DNA of 64,000 nt from Bhargavaea sp. CC-171006. GTDB taxonomy: Bacteria; Bacillota; Bacilli; Bacillales_A; Planococcaceae. Of the stretch, positions 8,803 through 17,183 are shown in pieces. Location of the stretch: contig NZ_QUZH01000002.1 in NCBI RefSeq assembly GCF_009761675.1, positions 16,598 through 80,597 of the forward strand. The letters are read 5' to 3'. The notes beneath the pieces are model-generated. The model was not told the DNA's origin and searched no databases. It saw only the letters and a list, made by a program, of their open reading frames with translations. Made by a program: the position numbers and the translations under genes. Positions within the stretch are counted from its first letter, which is position 1, and each line of letters opens with the position of its first letter.

Positions 8803-9083
8803 AGGATCGTGAGGCGGTGATCCGCTATATTCGGACCGAACGGTCGATCCGTCGTCTGGAGCAGCGGACGGAAGATGTCGAATTCGAGCTTATTTTGACA
8901 AGGGATGCCGTCATCTCTTCCGACAGGGATTTTCCGCTGTCGAAAGTATGGGATATGAGTGCAAGGCCGGCAGCAAGCCGATGCTGGTTCCTGTATCTCC
9001 ATACGGATGAGGGAGTGTTCGCTTTCCGGACCGAAGAACCGCCGGATTGGTTCATCGGCAGATACAGGGAAATGAAGCGTTAA
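8799..9083 (+). CDS. conserved-looking small protein of unknown function
   Basis: A 94-residue soluble basic protein whose ATG overlaps the yumC stop (ATGA), so it is probably translated by ribosomes finishing yumC. The N-terminal half is charged and helical ([25 protein letters not shown]). The C-terminal half carries a compact beta-like pattern, [25 protein letters not shown] do not recognise the family. Overlap with yumC and a terminator directly after its stop make it very likely a real gene. Its partnership with the reductase is inferred from position only. Confidence 0.65.
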   Translation: MKDREAVIRYIRTERSIRRLEQRTEDVEFELILTRDAVISSDRDFPLSKVWDMSARPAASRCWFLYLHTDEGVFAFRTEEPPDWFIGRYREMKR

Positions 9084-9085
9084 AG

Positions 9086-9122
9086 AAACAGGCACGCCTT
9101 TTTTATGGCGGGCCTGTTTTCC
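9086..9122 (+). terminator. intrinsic terminator after the yumC unit
   Basis: AAACAGGCACGCC (9086-9098) pairs with GGCGGGCCTGTTT (9107-9119) with one mismatch, followed by T residues. Confidence 0.8.
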
Positions 9123-9212
9123 GTTGTTTTCCGCTACACATCCGGCGCTATTTTTGGTATATTGGTGTGTGGCATTTTTTATCTTAAAGGAGAAAGGGAA
9201 TGGTGTCGGATT

Positions 9213-10172
9213 ATGGGAAAATTCACACACAGAATCCTCTTGTACTATAAATATGTACCGATCGAGGACCCGGAAACTTTCGCACAGGAGCATCTTGAGT
9301 TCTGCAAGGAACTTGGACTAAAGGGCCGCATCCTCATCGGTGCAGAAGGCATAAACGGAACGTGCTCAGGCACGGTTGAACAAACACAGAAATACATGGA
9401 TGCGATGCATGCCGACGAGCGTTTCGGCGACATGGCATTCAAGGTGGATGAAGCGGAAGGCCATGCTTTCCGGAAGATGCATGTTCGATACAGGCAGGAA
9501 ATCGTCAACCTGAGCCTTGAAGAAGACGTGGATCCAAACGAGCTGACCGGCGATTACCTGGAACCGGCAGAGTTCCTCGAGCAGATGCAGCGTGACGATG
9601 TTGTCGTCCTCGACGCGCGAAATGATTATGAATATGACCTCGGCCACTTCCGCGGTGCCATCCGGCCGGAAGTGGAAACATTCCGTGAGCTGCCGGAATG
9701 GGTACGCGAGAACCGTGAGAAATTTGAAGGCAAAAAGATCCTGGCTTACTGCACGGGCGGCATCCGCTGTGAGAAATTCACCGGCTGGCTGAAGCGCGAA
9801 GGCTTTGAAGATGTGGCGCATCTCCATGGGGGCATCGTCACCTACGGAAAAGACCCTGTAGCAAAAGGGCAACTGTGGGACGGCCAATGCTATGTGTTCG
9901 ACAACCGGATCGCCGTGCCGGTCAACCAAGTTGAACATGTTGTCGTAGGCCGCGACCACTTCGATGGGACGCCTTGTGAACGCTATGTAAACTGTGCAAA
10001 CCCTGAATGCAACAAAAAAATCCTGGCATCCGAAGAAAACGAACTGCTTTTCCGCCGCAGCTGCTCAGACGAGTGCCGGGAGCACCCGCGCAACCGCTAC
10101 TTCCTTGAAACAGGGATGACCGAAGCGGAGTGGCAGGAGAAAGTGGACGAACTGAAAACCCAACAGGCATAA
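9213..10172 (+). CDS. trhO: rhodanese-type tRNA uridine 5-hydroxylase TrhO
   Basis: A 319-residue protein of the TrhO (YbfQ/YceA) family, which makes 5-hydroxyuridine at position 34 of certain tRNAs in an oxygen-dependent reaction. The N-terminal acylphosphatase-like part contains [14 protein letters not shown] (38-50). The central rhodanese domain carries the active-site loop [13 protein letters not shown] with Cys180 and Cys186. The C-terminus has paired-cysteine segments (CANPEC, CSDEC) that probably bind zinc. The start is set by homology to the family N-terminus ([14 protein letters not shown]). However, the strong SD AAGGAG is about 20 bases upstream and fits a different-frame ATG at 9200 better (see findings). 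Confidence 0.9.
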   Translation: MGKFTHRILLYYKYVPIEDPETFAQEHLEFCKELGLKGRILIGAEGINGTCSGTVEQTQKYMDAMHADERFGDMAFKVDEAEGHAFRKMHVRYRQEIVNLSLEEDVDPNELTGDYLEPAEFLEQMQRDDVVVLDARNDYEYDLGHFRGAIRPEVETFRELPEWVRENREKFEGKKILAYCTGGIRCEKFTGWLKREGFEDVAHLHGGIVTYGKDPVAKGQLWDGQCYVFDNRIAVPVNQVEHVVVGRDHFDGTPCERYVNCANPECNKKILASEENELLFRRSCSDECREHPRNRYFLETGMTEAEWQEKVDELKTQQA

Positions 10173-10202
10173 ATCAGAAGAGAAAAGAAAAGAAAAGAAG
10201 TC

Positions 10203-10243
10203 GCCGCCGCTTTCCATTATTGGAAGCAGCGGCGGCTTTTTTG
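10203..10243 (+). terminator. intrinsic terminator after trhO
   Basis: GCCGCCGCT...TTCC pairs with GGAA...AGCGGCGGC (10204-10236), followed by TTTTTT. Confidence 0.88.
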
Positions 10244-10374
10244 GTGCACCCATTCGGGCGGCAGCAACACCTGCAATACTGCCAGTTGGAAGAACCGGAT
10301 GCTGCCTGGAAGGGCGTGCTAAACAAGACCAGGAATTTCCTGGCTCTATCCGCCATTCCAACGGAGTTGGCCGG

Positions 10375-10403
10375 TTGCGTGGAATGTTCTTTTTATGTAT
10401 AAA
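10375..10403 (+). promoter_or_regulatory. probable promoter of the SRAP gene
   Basis: TTGCGT (10375-10380) and TATAAA (10398-10403) with a 17-base spacer, 29 bases before the start codon. Confidence 0.55.
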
Positions 10404-10431
10404 AGTATAAAACACATAGAGAGGTGCCGAT

Positions 10432-11106
10432 ATGTGCGGAAGATTTACGCTATATATCCCATACGGAGAACTGATCGAACGCTTTGGAATCACTAGGTCA
10501 TTTGAAGAGGCGGATTACAGTCCCAGCTACAACATCGCACCGACCCAGCAGGTGGTCGCCGTGATCAGCGACGGCAGGGAGAACCGGATGGGCAAGCTGC
10601 GCTGGGGACTCGTTCCAAGGTGGGCGAAAGATCTGAAAATCGGCAGCCGGATGATCAATGCGCGGGCGGAGACCCTGGCGGAAAAGCCAAGTTTCAGGCA
10701 AGCTTTCGAGCGGCGCCGCTGCATCATTCCGGCAGACTCGTTCTATGAATGGGTGAGGGAAAAAGACATCCGTAGACCGATGAGGATCAGGCTGAAGGAC
10801 GAACCGGTTTTCGGAATGGCGGGACTTTGGGAGACATGGATATCACCGGACGGAGAAAAAGTCCACACCTGCACAGCCATTACGACCCGGCCGAACCGGC
10901 TCATGGAAACGATTCATGACCGGATGCCCGTGATTCTCGATAAGTCCGATGAAGCGGAGTGGCTGAATCCGGACAACCGGGACACCATGTCCCTGGGCCG
11001 GTTGCTTGTCCCTTACAATGCGGACAGGATGGAGGCTTATGAAGTGTCGCCTGATGTAAACTCGCCGAAAAACAATAGTCCCGAACTCATCGTGCCTTTT
11101 TGCTGA
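10432..11106 (+). CDS. SRAP-domain abasic-site shielding protein (YedK/HMCES family)
   Basis: A 224-residue SRAP protein. Family members crosslink to abasic sites in single-stranded DNA through their N-terminal cysteine and so protect replication forks. All key residues are present: Cys2 (exposed after Met removal), Asn34 in PSYNIAPTQ, Glu106 in FYEW and His162 in IHDRMPV. Length and order match B. subtilis YoaM/YoqW-type proteins. A GAGAGG SD precedes ATG. It is a single-gene unit after the trhO terminator. No clear LexA box was seen in the promoter region. Confidence 0.92.
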   Translation: MCGRFTLYIPYGELIERFGITRSFEEADYSPSYNIAPTQQVVAVISDGRENRMGKLRWGLVPRWAKDLKIGSRMINARAETLAEKPSFRQAFERRRCIIPADSFYEWVREKDIRRPMRIRLKDEPVFGMAGLWETWISPDGEKVHTCTAITTRPNRLMETIHDRMPVILDKSDEAEWLNPDNRDTMSLGRLLVPYNADRMEAYEVSPDVNSPKNNSPELIVPFC

Positions 11107-11175
11107 GTATAGCTAAGCTAAGGAAGATTAAAGAGATAGAAAGAATATGCTATATGTCGATTGAAATAATCATTC

Positions 11176-11204
11176 TTCAATAAAGTAAAGAATACTAGTA
11201 TAAT
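11176..11204 (+). promoter_or_regulatory. possible promoter of the PAS histidine kinase gene
   Basis: A consensus -10 TATAAT (11199-11204) has a weak -35 TTCAAT 17 bases upstream. The flanking region is unusually AT-rich for this window. A TGTCGAT heptamer (11155-11161), one base from a Spo0A box, lies just upstream. Confidence 0.4.
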
Positions 11205-11291
11205 ATTCATAACTACTTGACGGAATAGTAAGGCTTTGGGTCGGGAAGGGAGACTTAAGGTTCAACTTTCTTAATGAGAGCAGGTATTAAA

Positions 11292-13091
11292 ATGGAGAAA
11301 ACAGAGCTTTTCCAATCAAACAACACTGGATATCTCTACGCTGTACTGCATATCGAAAGCGGGTATTATTGCATGATTGCAAACGGAGAAAAAGAATCCA
11401 TAAGGCTTCCTTCGCCATTGGATCCCTCTGTTCATGACATGGCTCATTTTCGGGATCTGCCGCTCCTCTTTGAAAGAATCCGCGAGGCGCATGCGGGCGT
11501 TGAATTCGTCCCTTTCTCTGTAAGGAGAAAAGACGATTCTCAGTCACCCATGTATGTGGAGCGGCTTAAGAGGATTGATGACCACCATGTTTTGCTCCAA
11601 GCCATTCTCATTAGGAAAGCACCCGTGAAGCTGGCACCGGCCAGTCCTCAGTCAGCCTGGAGCAGCCCGTTTTTTGAACACATGGAAGAAGCGGGTGTTC
11701 TCTTATGCACCAATGGTGAAGTCATGAAAATCAACTCGGCATTTACAAAGGAATACGGCTGGACAGAAGAAGACCTTGTGGGCGGAATTCTTCCATATGT
11801 TCCAGATGATCTTCGAGAGGAGTTCGAGCTGACACGGGCCCGCCTGCTCGCCGGAGAAAAAAAGATCAACCTGGATACTGTAAGGCTGAAGAAGGATGGT
11901 ACGCGTGTGCCGGTCAGCATCCGGGCCTATCCGGTTTTTGACAGTGATGGCCGCCTTGCCGGAACAACGGCCATGCTCATCTCCAAAGAGTCCGCGGCAG
12001 CCACTCAATCCCTGATACAGCTTCAGGAGCGGATCATTAAAGATCGGGATCAGCTAATCGTGGATATCATGGAGAATACAGACCTAGGTGTTGGACAATA
12101 CGACTATATCCGAAATCGTTTTATATACTTGAGTCCCGCCATCAGAGGCCTGTTCGAGGTGGAGCTGAACGAAATTTACGTCAATGCCTTCGCGTTTCAG
12201 AAATATGTCCATCCGGACGATCGGGAAAAGATGGCGGATGTGCTTTGCAACCCTGATTCAAACGGAGAGATGGACTTCAGGGTCATCGTCCCGGGCAAGG
12301 GACTGAAATGGCTGCGCACTAAATCGGTGCCGATTTATGACGACGAAGGTCGGATTGTGCGGCTGATCGGTTTCACTCAGGACATCACCAGGCAGAAATT
12401 CTCTGAAGAGATCAGTCTGAAATGGGAAAAGCTCGGCATGGTCGGTCACCTGGCCGCCGGCATTGCCCATGAAGTGAGAAATCCCCTTACGGCCGTGAAG
12501 GGCTTTATGCAGCTGTTGGACGAAACCGGTTCTGCCGGCGATTACGCAGAGATCATCATGGATCAGTTGGAACGCATTGAACTGATTGTGAATGAGCTTC
12601 TGATGCTGGCTGAACCTCATGAAGAAGATGAAATGAGACCGGCTGATCTTGAAAAAGTGTTGTCGGAAGTTGTCCCTCTGTTAAAAGCGGAAGCACGTAT
12701 GCATAATTCGACGATTCGATTTAAAATTCAGGGAGGACCGCTCCCGGCCGTCTGCAAAACAGACGAAATCAAGCATGTGATCATTAACCTTGTGAAAAAC
12801 TCTTTGGAAGCCATGCCGGATGGCGGCACGATTAATATTTCGGCATGGACCAACGATGGCGGGCCTGTCATCGAAGTCCGGGATGAAGGCATCGGCATTC
12901 CGGAGGAACGGCTGACGCGTCTCGGAGAACCGTTTTACTCGAACAAAGAAAAAGGCACCGGCATGGGTCTCATGAAGAGTTTCAAGATTATGGAGCGGCA
13001 TGGAGGGACGATCGAGTTTGAAAGTGAGATAGGAAAGGGGACTACGGCAAGAATCCGGTTCCCGATAGATTCAGAGACTACTATTTCGTGA
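11292..13091 (+). CDS. soluble PAS-domain sensor histidine kinase
   Basis: A 599-residue cytoplasmic kinase without membrane segments, resembling the sporulation kinases KinA/KinE. Order: an N-terminal region of about 125 residues without a domain I recognise; a PAS domain near 125-240 (FEHMEEAGVLLCTNGEVMKINSAF); a second PAS near 265-375; the HisKA phosphoacceptor box HLAAGIAHEVRNPL with His near residue 393; and a GHKL ATPase with NLVKNSLEAM, DEGIGIP and GTGMGL. It is an orphan: no response regulator lies next to it. Start 11292 has AGG 8 bases upstream; an in-frame ATG at 11274 is possible but has a poorly spaced SD. A role feeding the Spo0A phosphorelay is inference. Confidence 0.88.
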   Translation: MEKTELFQSNNTGYLYAVLHIESGYYCMIANGEKESIRLPSPLDPSVHDMAHFRDLPLLFERIREAHAGVEFVPFSVRRKDDSQSPMYVERLKRIDDHHVLLQAILIRKAPVKLAPASPQSAWSSPFFEHMEEAGVLLCTNGEVMKINSAFTKEYGWTEEDLVGGILPYVPDDLREEFELTRARLLAGEKKINLDTVRLKKDGTRVPVSIRAYPVFDSDGRLAGTTAMLISKESAAATQSLIQLQERIIKDRDQLIVDIMENTDLGVGQYDYIRNRFIYLSPAIRGLFEVELNEIYVNAFAFQKYVHPDDREKMADVLCNPDSNGEMDFRVIVPGKGLKWLRTKSVPIYDDEGRIVRLIGFTQDITRQKFSEEISLKWEKLGMVGHLAAGIAHEVRNPLTAVKGFMQLLDETGSAGDYAEIIMDQLERIELIVNELLMLAEPHEEDEMRPADLEKVLSEVVPLLKAEARMHNSTIRFKIQGGPLPAVCKTDEIKHVIINLVKNSLEAMPDGGTINISAWTNDGGPVIEVRDEGIGIPEERLTRLGEPFYSNKEKGTGMGLMKSFKIMERHGGTIEFESEIGKGTTARIRFPIDSETTIS

Positions 13092-13124
13092 GTGTAATAT
13101 ATTGTTTTCGTTTCTTCATCGATT

Positions 13125-13141
13125 TGTCATGCCACTGTAAC
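13125..13141 (+). promoter_or_regulatory. candidate WalR (YycF) binding site
   Basis: TGTCAT-N5-TGTAAC matches the direct-repeat WalR consensus TGTWAH-N5-TGTWAH in 11 of 12 defined positions. It lies 50-66 bases upstream of a LysM-3D cell-wall gene of the YocH type, a known WalRK target in B. subtilis. Confidence 0.65.
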
Positions 13142-13190
13142 AATTGCGTGGTAGAGTGGGTGTCGTTGAAGAAAGGAGACATTTACCATT

Positions 13191-13949
13191 ATGAAAAAAA
13201 GCTTGATTGCGCTAACGGCAGCGCTGACACTGGGTGCAGGTGCAGGAACAGTTTCCGCTGCGGAGCATACGGTATCCAAAGGCGATACACTCTGGTCCAT
13301 TTCTCAGGCCAACTCTGTCACAGTCGCACAGCTAAAGCAGTGGAATTCCCTTTCCTCTGATCTGATCTATCCGGGTGATGTTCTTACTACCTCCTCGGAC
13401 AGCCCAGCGACACAAACCAATCAGAAAGCGTCTGCTGCAGCGAAGCCGGCGGCATCCGCTTCCACATATACCGTCAAGAGCGGCGATACGCTCTACCGAA
13501 TCGCGACAAACCATGGTATTAGCGTCAACACACTGATGGGTCTGAACGGCCTCAATGGCACGCTGATCCATCCCGGACAAACTCTAAAAGTATCCGGCAA
13601 AGTCGTTCAGGCAAGCGCGTCCAAAACGGAGTCTGCATCGAAGCCGGCACCGTCCGCGACACGTGAACTGTCTGTCCGTGCAACGGCATACACGGCATAC
13701 TGCAACGGTTGCTCCGGAATTACTGCCACTGGCATCAACCTGAAAGCAAATCCTAACCAGAAAGTCATCGCAGTCGACCCTAAAGTCATTCCGCTCGGAA
13801 CGAAGGTATGGGTTGAAGGTTATGGTGAAGCAATCGCAGGTGACACGGGCGGCGCCATCAAAGGCAATCGCATCGATGTCTTTATCCCGAACAAAAGCCG
13901 CGCGCTGCAGTGGGGATCCAAGACAGTCACAGTGAAGATCCTCGACTGA
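13191..13949 (+). CDS. yocH: secreted LysM-3D domain cell-wall protein (YocH-like)
   Basis: A 252-residue exported protein with a signal peptide (cleavage expected after VSAA, near residue 24). Two LysM peptidoglycan-binding domains follow, at about 26-68 (HTVSKGDTLWSISQ) and 92-134 (YTVKSGDTLYRIAT), separated by Ala/Ser/Pro-rich linkers. The C-terminal 3D domain (about 160-252) carries the three aspartates in AVDPKVIPLG, GDTGGAIKG and RIDVFIP. The architecture matches the autolysin YocH, which helps turn over peptidoglycan fragments. SD AAAGGAG precedes ATG. A WalR-like site upstream supports control by the cell-wall two-component system. Confidence 0.88.
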   Translation: MKKSLIALTAALTLGAGAGTVSAAEHTVSKGDTLWSISQANSVTVAQLKQWNSLSSDLIYPGDVLTTSSDSPATQTNQKASAAAKPAASASTYTVKSGDTLYRIATNHGISVNTLMGLNGLNGTLIHPGQTLKVSGKVVQASASKTESASKPAPSATRELSVRATAYTAYCNGCSGITATGINLKANPNQKVIAVDPKVIPLGTKVWVEGYGEAIAGDTGGAIKGNRIDVFIPNKSRALQWGSKTVTVKILD

Positions 13950-13960
13950 TATCAAACTGA

Positions 13961-14012
13961 AAACAGCCATCCGCATCATCTGTCATTCAGATGGGCGGAT
14001 GGCTGTTTCTGT
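13961..14012. terminator. strong bidirectional terminator between converging genes
   Basis: AAACAGCCATCCGC (13961-13974) pairs with GCGGATGGCTGTTT (13995-14008), with a second inner stem ATCTG/CAGAT. A- and T-tracts flank both sides, serving the LysM-3D gene and the MFS gene. Confidence 0.88.
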
Positions 14013-15155
14013 TTATTGCCTCATTCCGGCCAACGCATAGACCGCCACGGCAAGAAGGACAGAACCGGTAAGCAGGAATGCACCGCGTGCGTCCAGGCCC
14101 AGGGAGCCGATCAGGCCGGAGCCTGCAACTACGCCGATCGAGAAAAACGCATAAAAATATCCGTAGGCTTTCCCGCGGTAATGCGAATCAGTCGAATCGA
14201 TCAGAAGAGAGTTGACCGAGGGAAATAGGAACGCGAACCCGACGCCATATAGGGACATCGCAGCATAAAGCAGCGGGAGCTGACCGGCTCCGGACAGGAA
14301 GAGCATGCTGGCTCCCATGAGGGCGATACCGAATGCCAGCGTTGCTTCTGGCCTGATCTTATCGAACAGGCGGTTGGTCGGAAGGATAAAGATGAGGATG
14401 GCGACGATGCCGAAGACGCTGAGCAATAGTCCGCTCGTCTTTGTATCGTACCCGATTGCTTCAACCTGGAGCGGAAGAACAAGTGCAAGCACGCCCTGGG
14501 AGAACATCAGGAAAAAAGCGCCTGCAAATGCACGGATGACACCGGGATGCCTGAACAGTTCCATTACCGGGAAACTCCCGGAAGAGCGGCCGGCTTTTGA
14601 CTGTGCCTCTTGCTGATTTGTGCTGCCGCGGAGGATGAACACCGCGAGAACGGCAAGTGTAAGGAGAAATGCGCCATTCATCATCATGATAAATGGGGCA
14701 CCGGTTCTGGAGGCGATGATGCCGCTCAGGGCGGGGCCGGCAATGGCCGCGAGCCCGACAAAAGCTCCCGACAGAGCGGAGTTCTTGCCACGCTTGGATT
14801 CTTCTGACCGGTTGGCGATGAATGTGAACGCCGCCGGTACGATCAGCCCTTCCATGAAGCCGTGGATCACACGCACTGCCAAAAGGGAGTTGGGTGTGTC
14901 AGCCGGTGTGTAAAGGAACAGGGCGACCGAAGAAAGAAGAAGGCCGGTAATCAGGATCGGAAACGGCCCGAGCCGGTCTGTCCCGAACCCGGACAAAACG
15001 TTGCCGATCGTATTGGCGAATGAATAAATGCCGACAACCAGACCGGTCACAAAGGGTGTCGCACCGAGCAGAACGGCATGAGGACTCATGATCGGAAGCT
15101 GGCTGAACAGGTCAAAAAACGAAAAGAATATGATGATATAGATGAAGACGTGCAT
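14013..15155 (-). CDS. MFS transporter
   Basis: A 380-residue major facilitator with about 11-12 hydrophobic helices. The cytoplasmic loop 2-3 motif appears as GFGTDRLGPFPIL, the G-x(4)-D-R-x-G signature, after the second helix. A central hydrophilic loop near residues 183-200 (STNQQEAQSKAGRSSGSF) separates the two six-helix halves. It is similar in layout to small-molecule efflux permeases, but the substrate cannot be inferred. SD AAAGAGG lies about 8 bases upstream. A perfect 9+9 palindrome lies 21-43 bases upstream of the start and probably binds a repressor (see separate entry), as is common for efflux pumps. Confidence 0.85.
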   Translation of the reverse strand: MHVFIYIIIFFSFFDLFSQLPIMSPHAVLLGATPFVTGLVVGIYSFANTIGNVLSGFGTDRLGPFPILITGLLLSSVALFLYTPADTPNSLLAVRVIHGFMEGLIVPAAFTFIANRSEESKRGKNSALSGAFVGLAAIAGPALSGIIASRTGAPFIMMMNGAFLLTLAVLAVFILRGSTNQQEAQSKAGRSSGSFPVMELFRHPGVIRAFAGAFFLMFSQGVLALVLPLQVEAIGYDTKTSGLLLSVFGIVAILIFILPTNRLFDKIRPEATLAFGIALMGASMLFLSGAGQLPLLYAAMSLYGVGFAFLFPSVNSLLIDSTDSHYRGKAYGYFYAFFSIGVVAGSGLIGSLGLDARGAFLLTGSVLLAVAVYALAGMRQ

Positions 15156-15175
15156 GGCTTGGCCTCTTTCCGGTT

Positions 15176-15198
15176 CATGGTAAATTCACTTTACCATG
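15176..15198. promoter_or_regulatory. palindromic operator candidate upstream of the MFS gene
   Basis: CATGGTAAA (15176-15184), a 5-base spacer, and TTTACCATG (15190-15198) form a perfect 9-bp inverted repeat. On the minus strand it covers a -10-like TAAAGT, 21 bases before the MFS start codon. I do not recognise the binding protein. Confidence 0.6.
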
Positions 15199-15307
15199 GG
15201 GGCAGGCAGCCGTCATCCATTTGGAAGCATGGTGTTTATTCCTTCCTGCGAAGGGCAATAGTAGTAATGTTTGCGAAAAATATCACGAATTCAAAGGAGT
15301 TGTTTGC

Positions 15308-15931
15308 ATGGATTCAATCAATCTTGCAGTCATTCACTACAGCTCGACCGGAACCAATCATAAACTGGCGCATTGGGCCGGCGAAGTGGCACAGGCAGCG
15401 GGCGCGGAAGTCAAGGTGCTCAAGGTTGCCGAAACCGCACCTGAGGCGGCGATTGCTTCTAATCCTGCATGGAAAAAACACTATGAATCCGTGAAGGACG
15501 AGCCGGAAGCCAAGCCGGAAGATCTGGAATGGGCGGACGCCATCATCTTCAGTGCGCCGACCCGCTTCGGCAGCAAGTCTGTCCAGATGCAGCAGTTCTT
15601 CGATCTGACGGGCGGCCTGTGGGCACAGGGCAAGCTCGTCAACAAAGTATGCAGCGCCATGTCATCCGCCCAGAATCCGCACGGCGGCCAAGAAGCAACC
15701 ATTCTTTCGCTGTACACCTCTCTGTTCCACTGGGGCGCCATCATCGCTGCCCCGGGGTACACGGATCCTTCCGTTTTCGCTGCCGGCGGCAACCCGTATG
15801 GCACGAGTGTCTCGGTCGATCAGGACGGCAACATGGTCGAAGGGGAAGAAAAGATCAAAGCGGCTGTTGAGCATCAGGCCCGCCGTACCGTTGAAGTCGC
15901 GAAGTGGGTCAAGCAAGGGGCCAACGGCTGA
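15308..15931 (+). CDS. wrbA: NAD(P)H:quinone oxidoreductase, WrbA type
   Basis: A 207-residue flavodoxin-like protein of the WrbA family, which reduces quinones by two electrons using NAD(P)H and FMN. The N-terminal FMN phosphate loop reads VIHYSSTGTNHKLA (7-20). The segment SAPTRFGSKSVQMQQFFD (about 80-97) is the conserved WrbA loop. SLYTSLFHWGAIIAAPGY (about 136-153) and GGNPYGTS (about 160-167) complete the family pattern. The start at 15308 has AAAGGAG about 8 bases upstream; an in-frame ATG at 15221 would add an unrelated 29-residue extension. Single-gene unit. Confidence 0.92.
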   Translation: MDSINLAVIHYSSTGTNHKLAHWAGEVAQAAGAEVKVLKVAETAPEAAIASNPAWKKHYESVKDEPEAKPEDLEWADAIIFSAPTRFGSKSVQMQQFFDLTGGLWAQGKLVNKVCSAMSSAQNPHGGQEATILSLYTSLFHWGAIIAAPGYTDPSVFAAGGNPYGTSVSVDQDGNMVEGEEKIKAAVEHQARRTVEVAKWVKQGANG

Positions 15932-15946
15932 ATCTGAACATTGTGT

Positions 15947-15977
15947 GAACCGCCTCCATGTTGGGGGGCGGTTTATT
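15947..15977 (+). terminator. intrinsic terminator after wrbA
   Basis: GAACCGCC pairs with GGCGGTTT (7-8 bp plus adjacent G-rich/C-rich pairs), followed by a short T-run. Confidence 0.7.
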
Positions 15978-16046
15978 CCTGTTGCGGCAGGAGAGAGAGG
16001 CGGAGCCACCGTATAATAGAAGTAAAAGAAGGTGGAGGGTGAAACG

Positions 16047-17093
16047 ATGAATACCGTCGTCCAAAAATCCGCAAATCCCATCTGGCTGATTCTGCTGCTG
16101 CTTGTTCTTGGATCCAACCTGATCCTCTACAGAACCGAATTTGGAGGATACGTTCTTTCGGTGGCCTCAGAGGCGGTTGTGATCGGTTCCCTGATTGACC
16201 TGGCAATCGTGGCGCCGCTATTGTTTTTGGCTTGGAAAAGATCGATTACGCTGAAGGGATTCCTTTTCGGATCAGCCGCGGGCCTGATCACGGCACGGTT
16301 CCTCATTCCCGCCGAATGGCTGGGCAGCTACGCGCCGGTCACCTATATCGGAATTGCTGCAGAGGGCGCACTTGTTCTGCTTGAACTGGTGCTCGTCGTC
16401 TCTCTGTTTGTCTACCTGCCAAAGATCCTTCGGACGACCAGGCAGGATCTGAAGCCTCTCCTGTTCGCATTCCCTGCTGCCGTCGACAGTCATATCCGGA
16501 GCCATCCGATCGTTCACGCATTCTGTTCGGAGATGCTGATGTTCTACTACGCCTTTGGGGCATGGAAAAAGAAGCCGCTGCTCACTGAAGATACCTTCAC
16601 ACTCCACCGCAAAACGAGCCATATGGCCATGCAGCTGATGCTCATCCATGCCATCATCATCGAAACAATCGGCATCCACTGGTGGCTCCATGAAAAATCG
16701 CTTGTCCTTTCGATCATCCTTCTGATTCTGAACGTGTATTCGGTCATCTATCTCATCGGGGATATGCAGGCCGTCCGGCTGTCTCCTGCAGTCTTCGGGC
16801 CCGACACGCTTTATCTGTCCCTCGGCATGGCCAACCGGATGGAAATCCGCTATACGGATATTGCAGAAGTGGTGACCAGCGGGGAAGAGTTGTCCGGCAA
16901 GCTATCCAAGGACACCGCCGAGTTCGTTGCAAAAGATTTTGAAGCCGCCCGCCCGGATGTCCTTATTAAGCTGAAGCAACCTGTTTCCGCGACCCTGTTC
17001 ATGGGCGTCCGAAGACCTTACGGGTCAGTCGCGGTCAGGGCAGATGAAAAGGATGAGTTTATCAGGCGACTGAAAAAAGAGCTGGGCTTGTAA
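16047..17093 (+). CDS. integral membrane protein of unknown function
   Basis: A 348-residue protein with about six hydrophobic segments in the first 240 residues (for example 13-30, 45-62, 70-88, 100-123, 192-210 and 220-240). A soluble C-terminal part of about 100 residues has alternating beta-like strands (PDTLYLSLGMANRMEIRYTDIAEVV), reminiscent of PH-like membrane-protein tails. No catalytic motif is evident to me. The start is chosen at 16047 because GGTGGAGGG lies 8-9 bases upstream. It appears to be a single-gene unit. Product class is clear; family is not recognised. Confidence 0.7.
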   Translation: MNTVVQKSANPIWLILLLLVLGSNLILYRTEFGGYVLSVASEAVVIGSLIDLAIVAPLLFLAWKRSITLKGFLFGSAAGLITARFLIPAEWLGSYAPVTYIGIAAEGALVLLELVLVVSLFVYLPKILRTTRQDLKPLLFAFPAAVDSHIRSHPIVHAFCSEMLMFYYAFGAWKKKPLLTEDTFTLHRKTSHMAMQLMLIHAIIIETIGIHWWLHEKSLVLSIILLILNVYSVIYLIGDMQAVRLSPAVFGPDTLYLSLGMANRMEIRYTDIAEVVTSGEELSGKLSKDTAEFVAKDFEAARPDVLIKLKQPVSATLFMGVRRPYGSVAVRADEKDEFIRRLKKELGL

Positions 17094-17123
17094 TAATGGT
17101 TATTCAATCTTTCCCGAAATGTT

Positions 17124-17152
17124 TTGAAAACGCATGCTTCATCCACTATAAT
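17124..17152 (+). promoter_or_regulatory. sigma-A promoter of the M42 peptidase gene
   Basis: TTGAAA (17124-17129) and TATAAT (17147-17152) with an exact 17-base spacer, 32 bases before the start codon. Confidence 0.85.
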
Positions 17153-17183
17153 TTGAATGACACTTGTTTAGGAGGTCGAAGTA

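Noticed and set aside
10375..10431. LexA box for the SRAP gene
   Set aside because: No CGAAC-N4-GTTCG pattern; only an isolated TGTTC.
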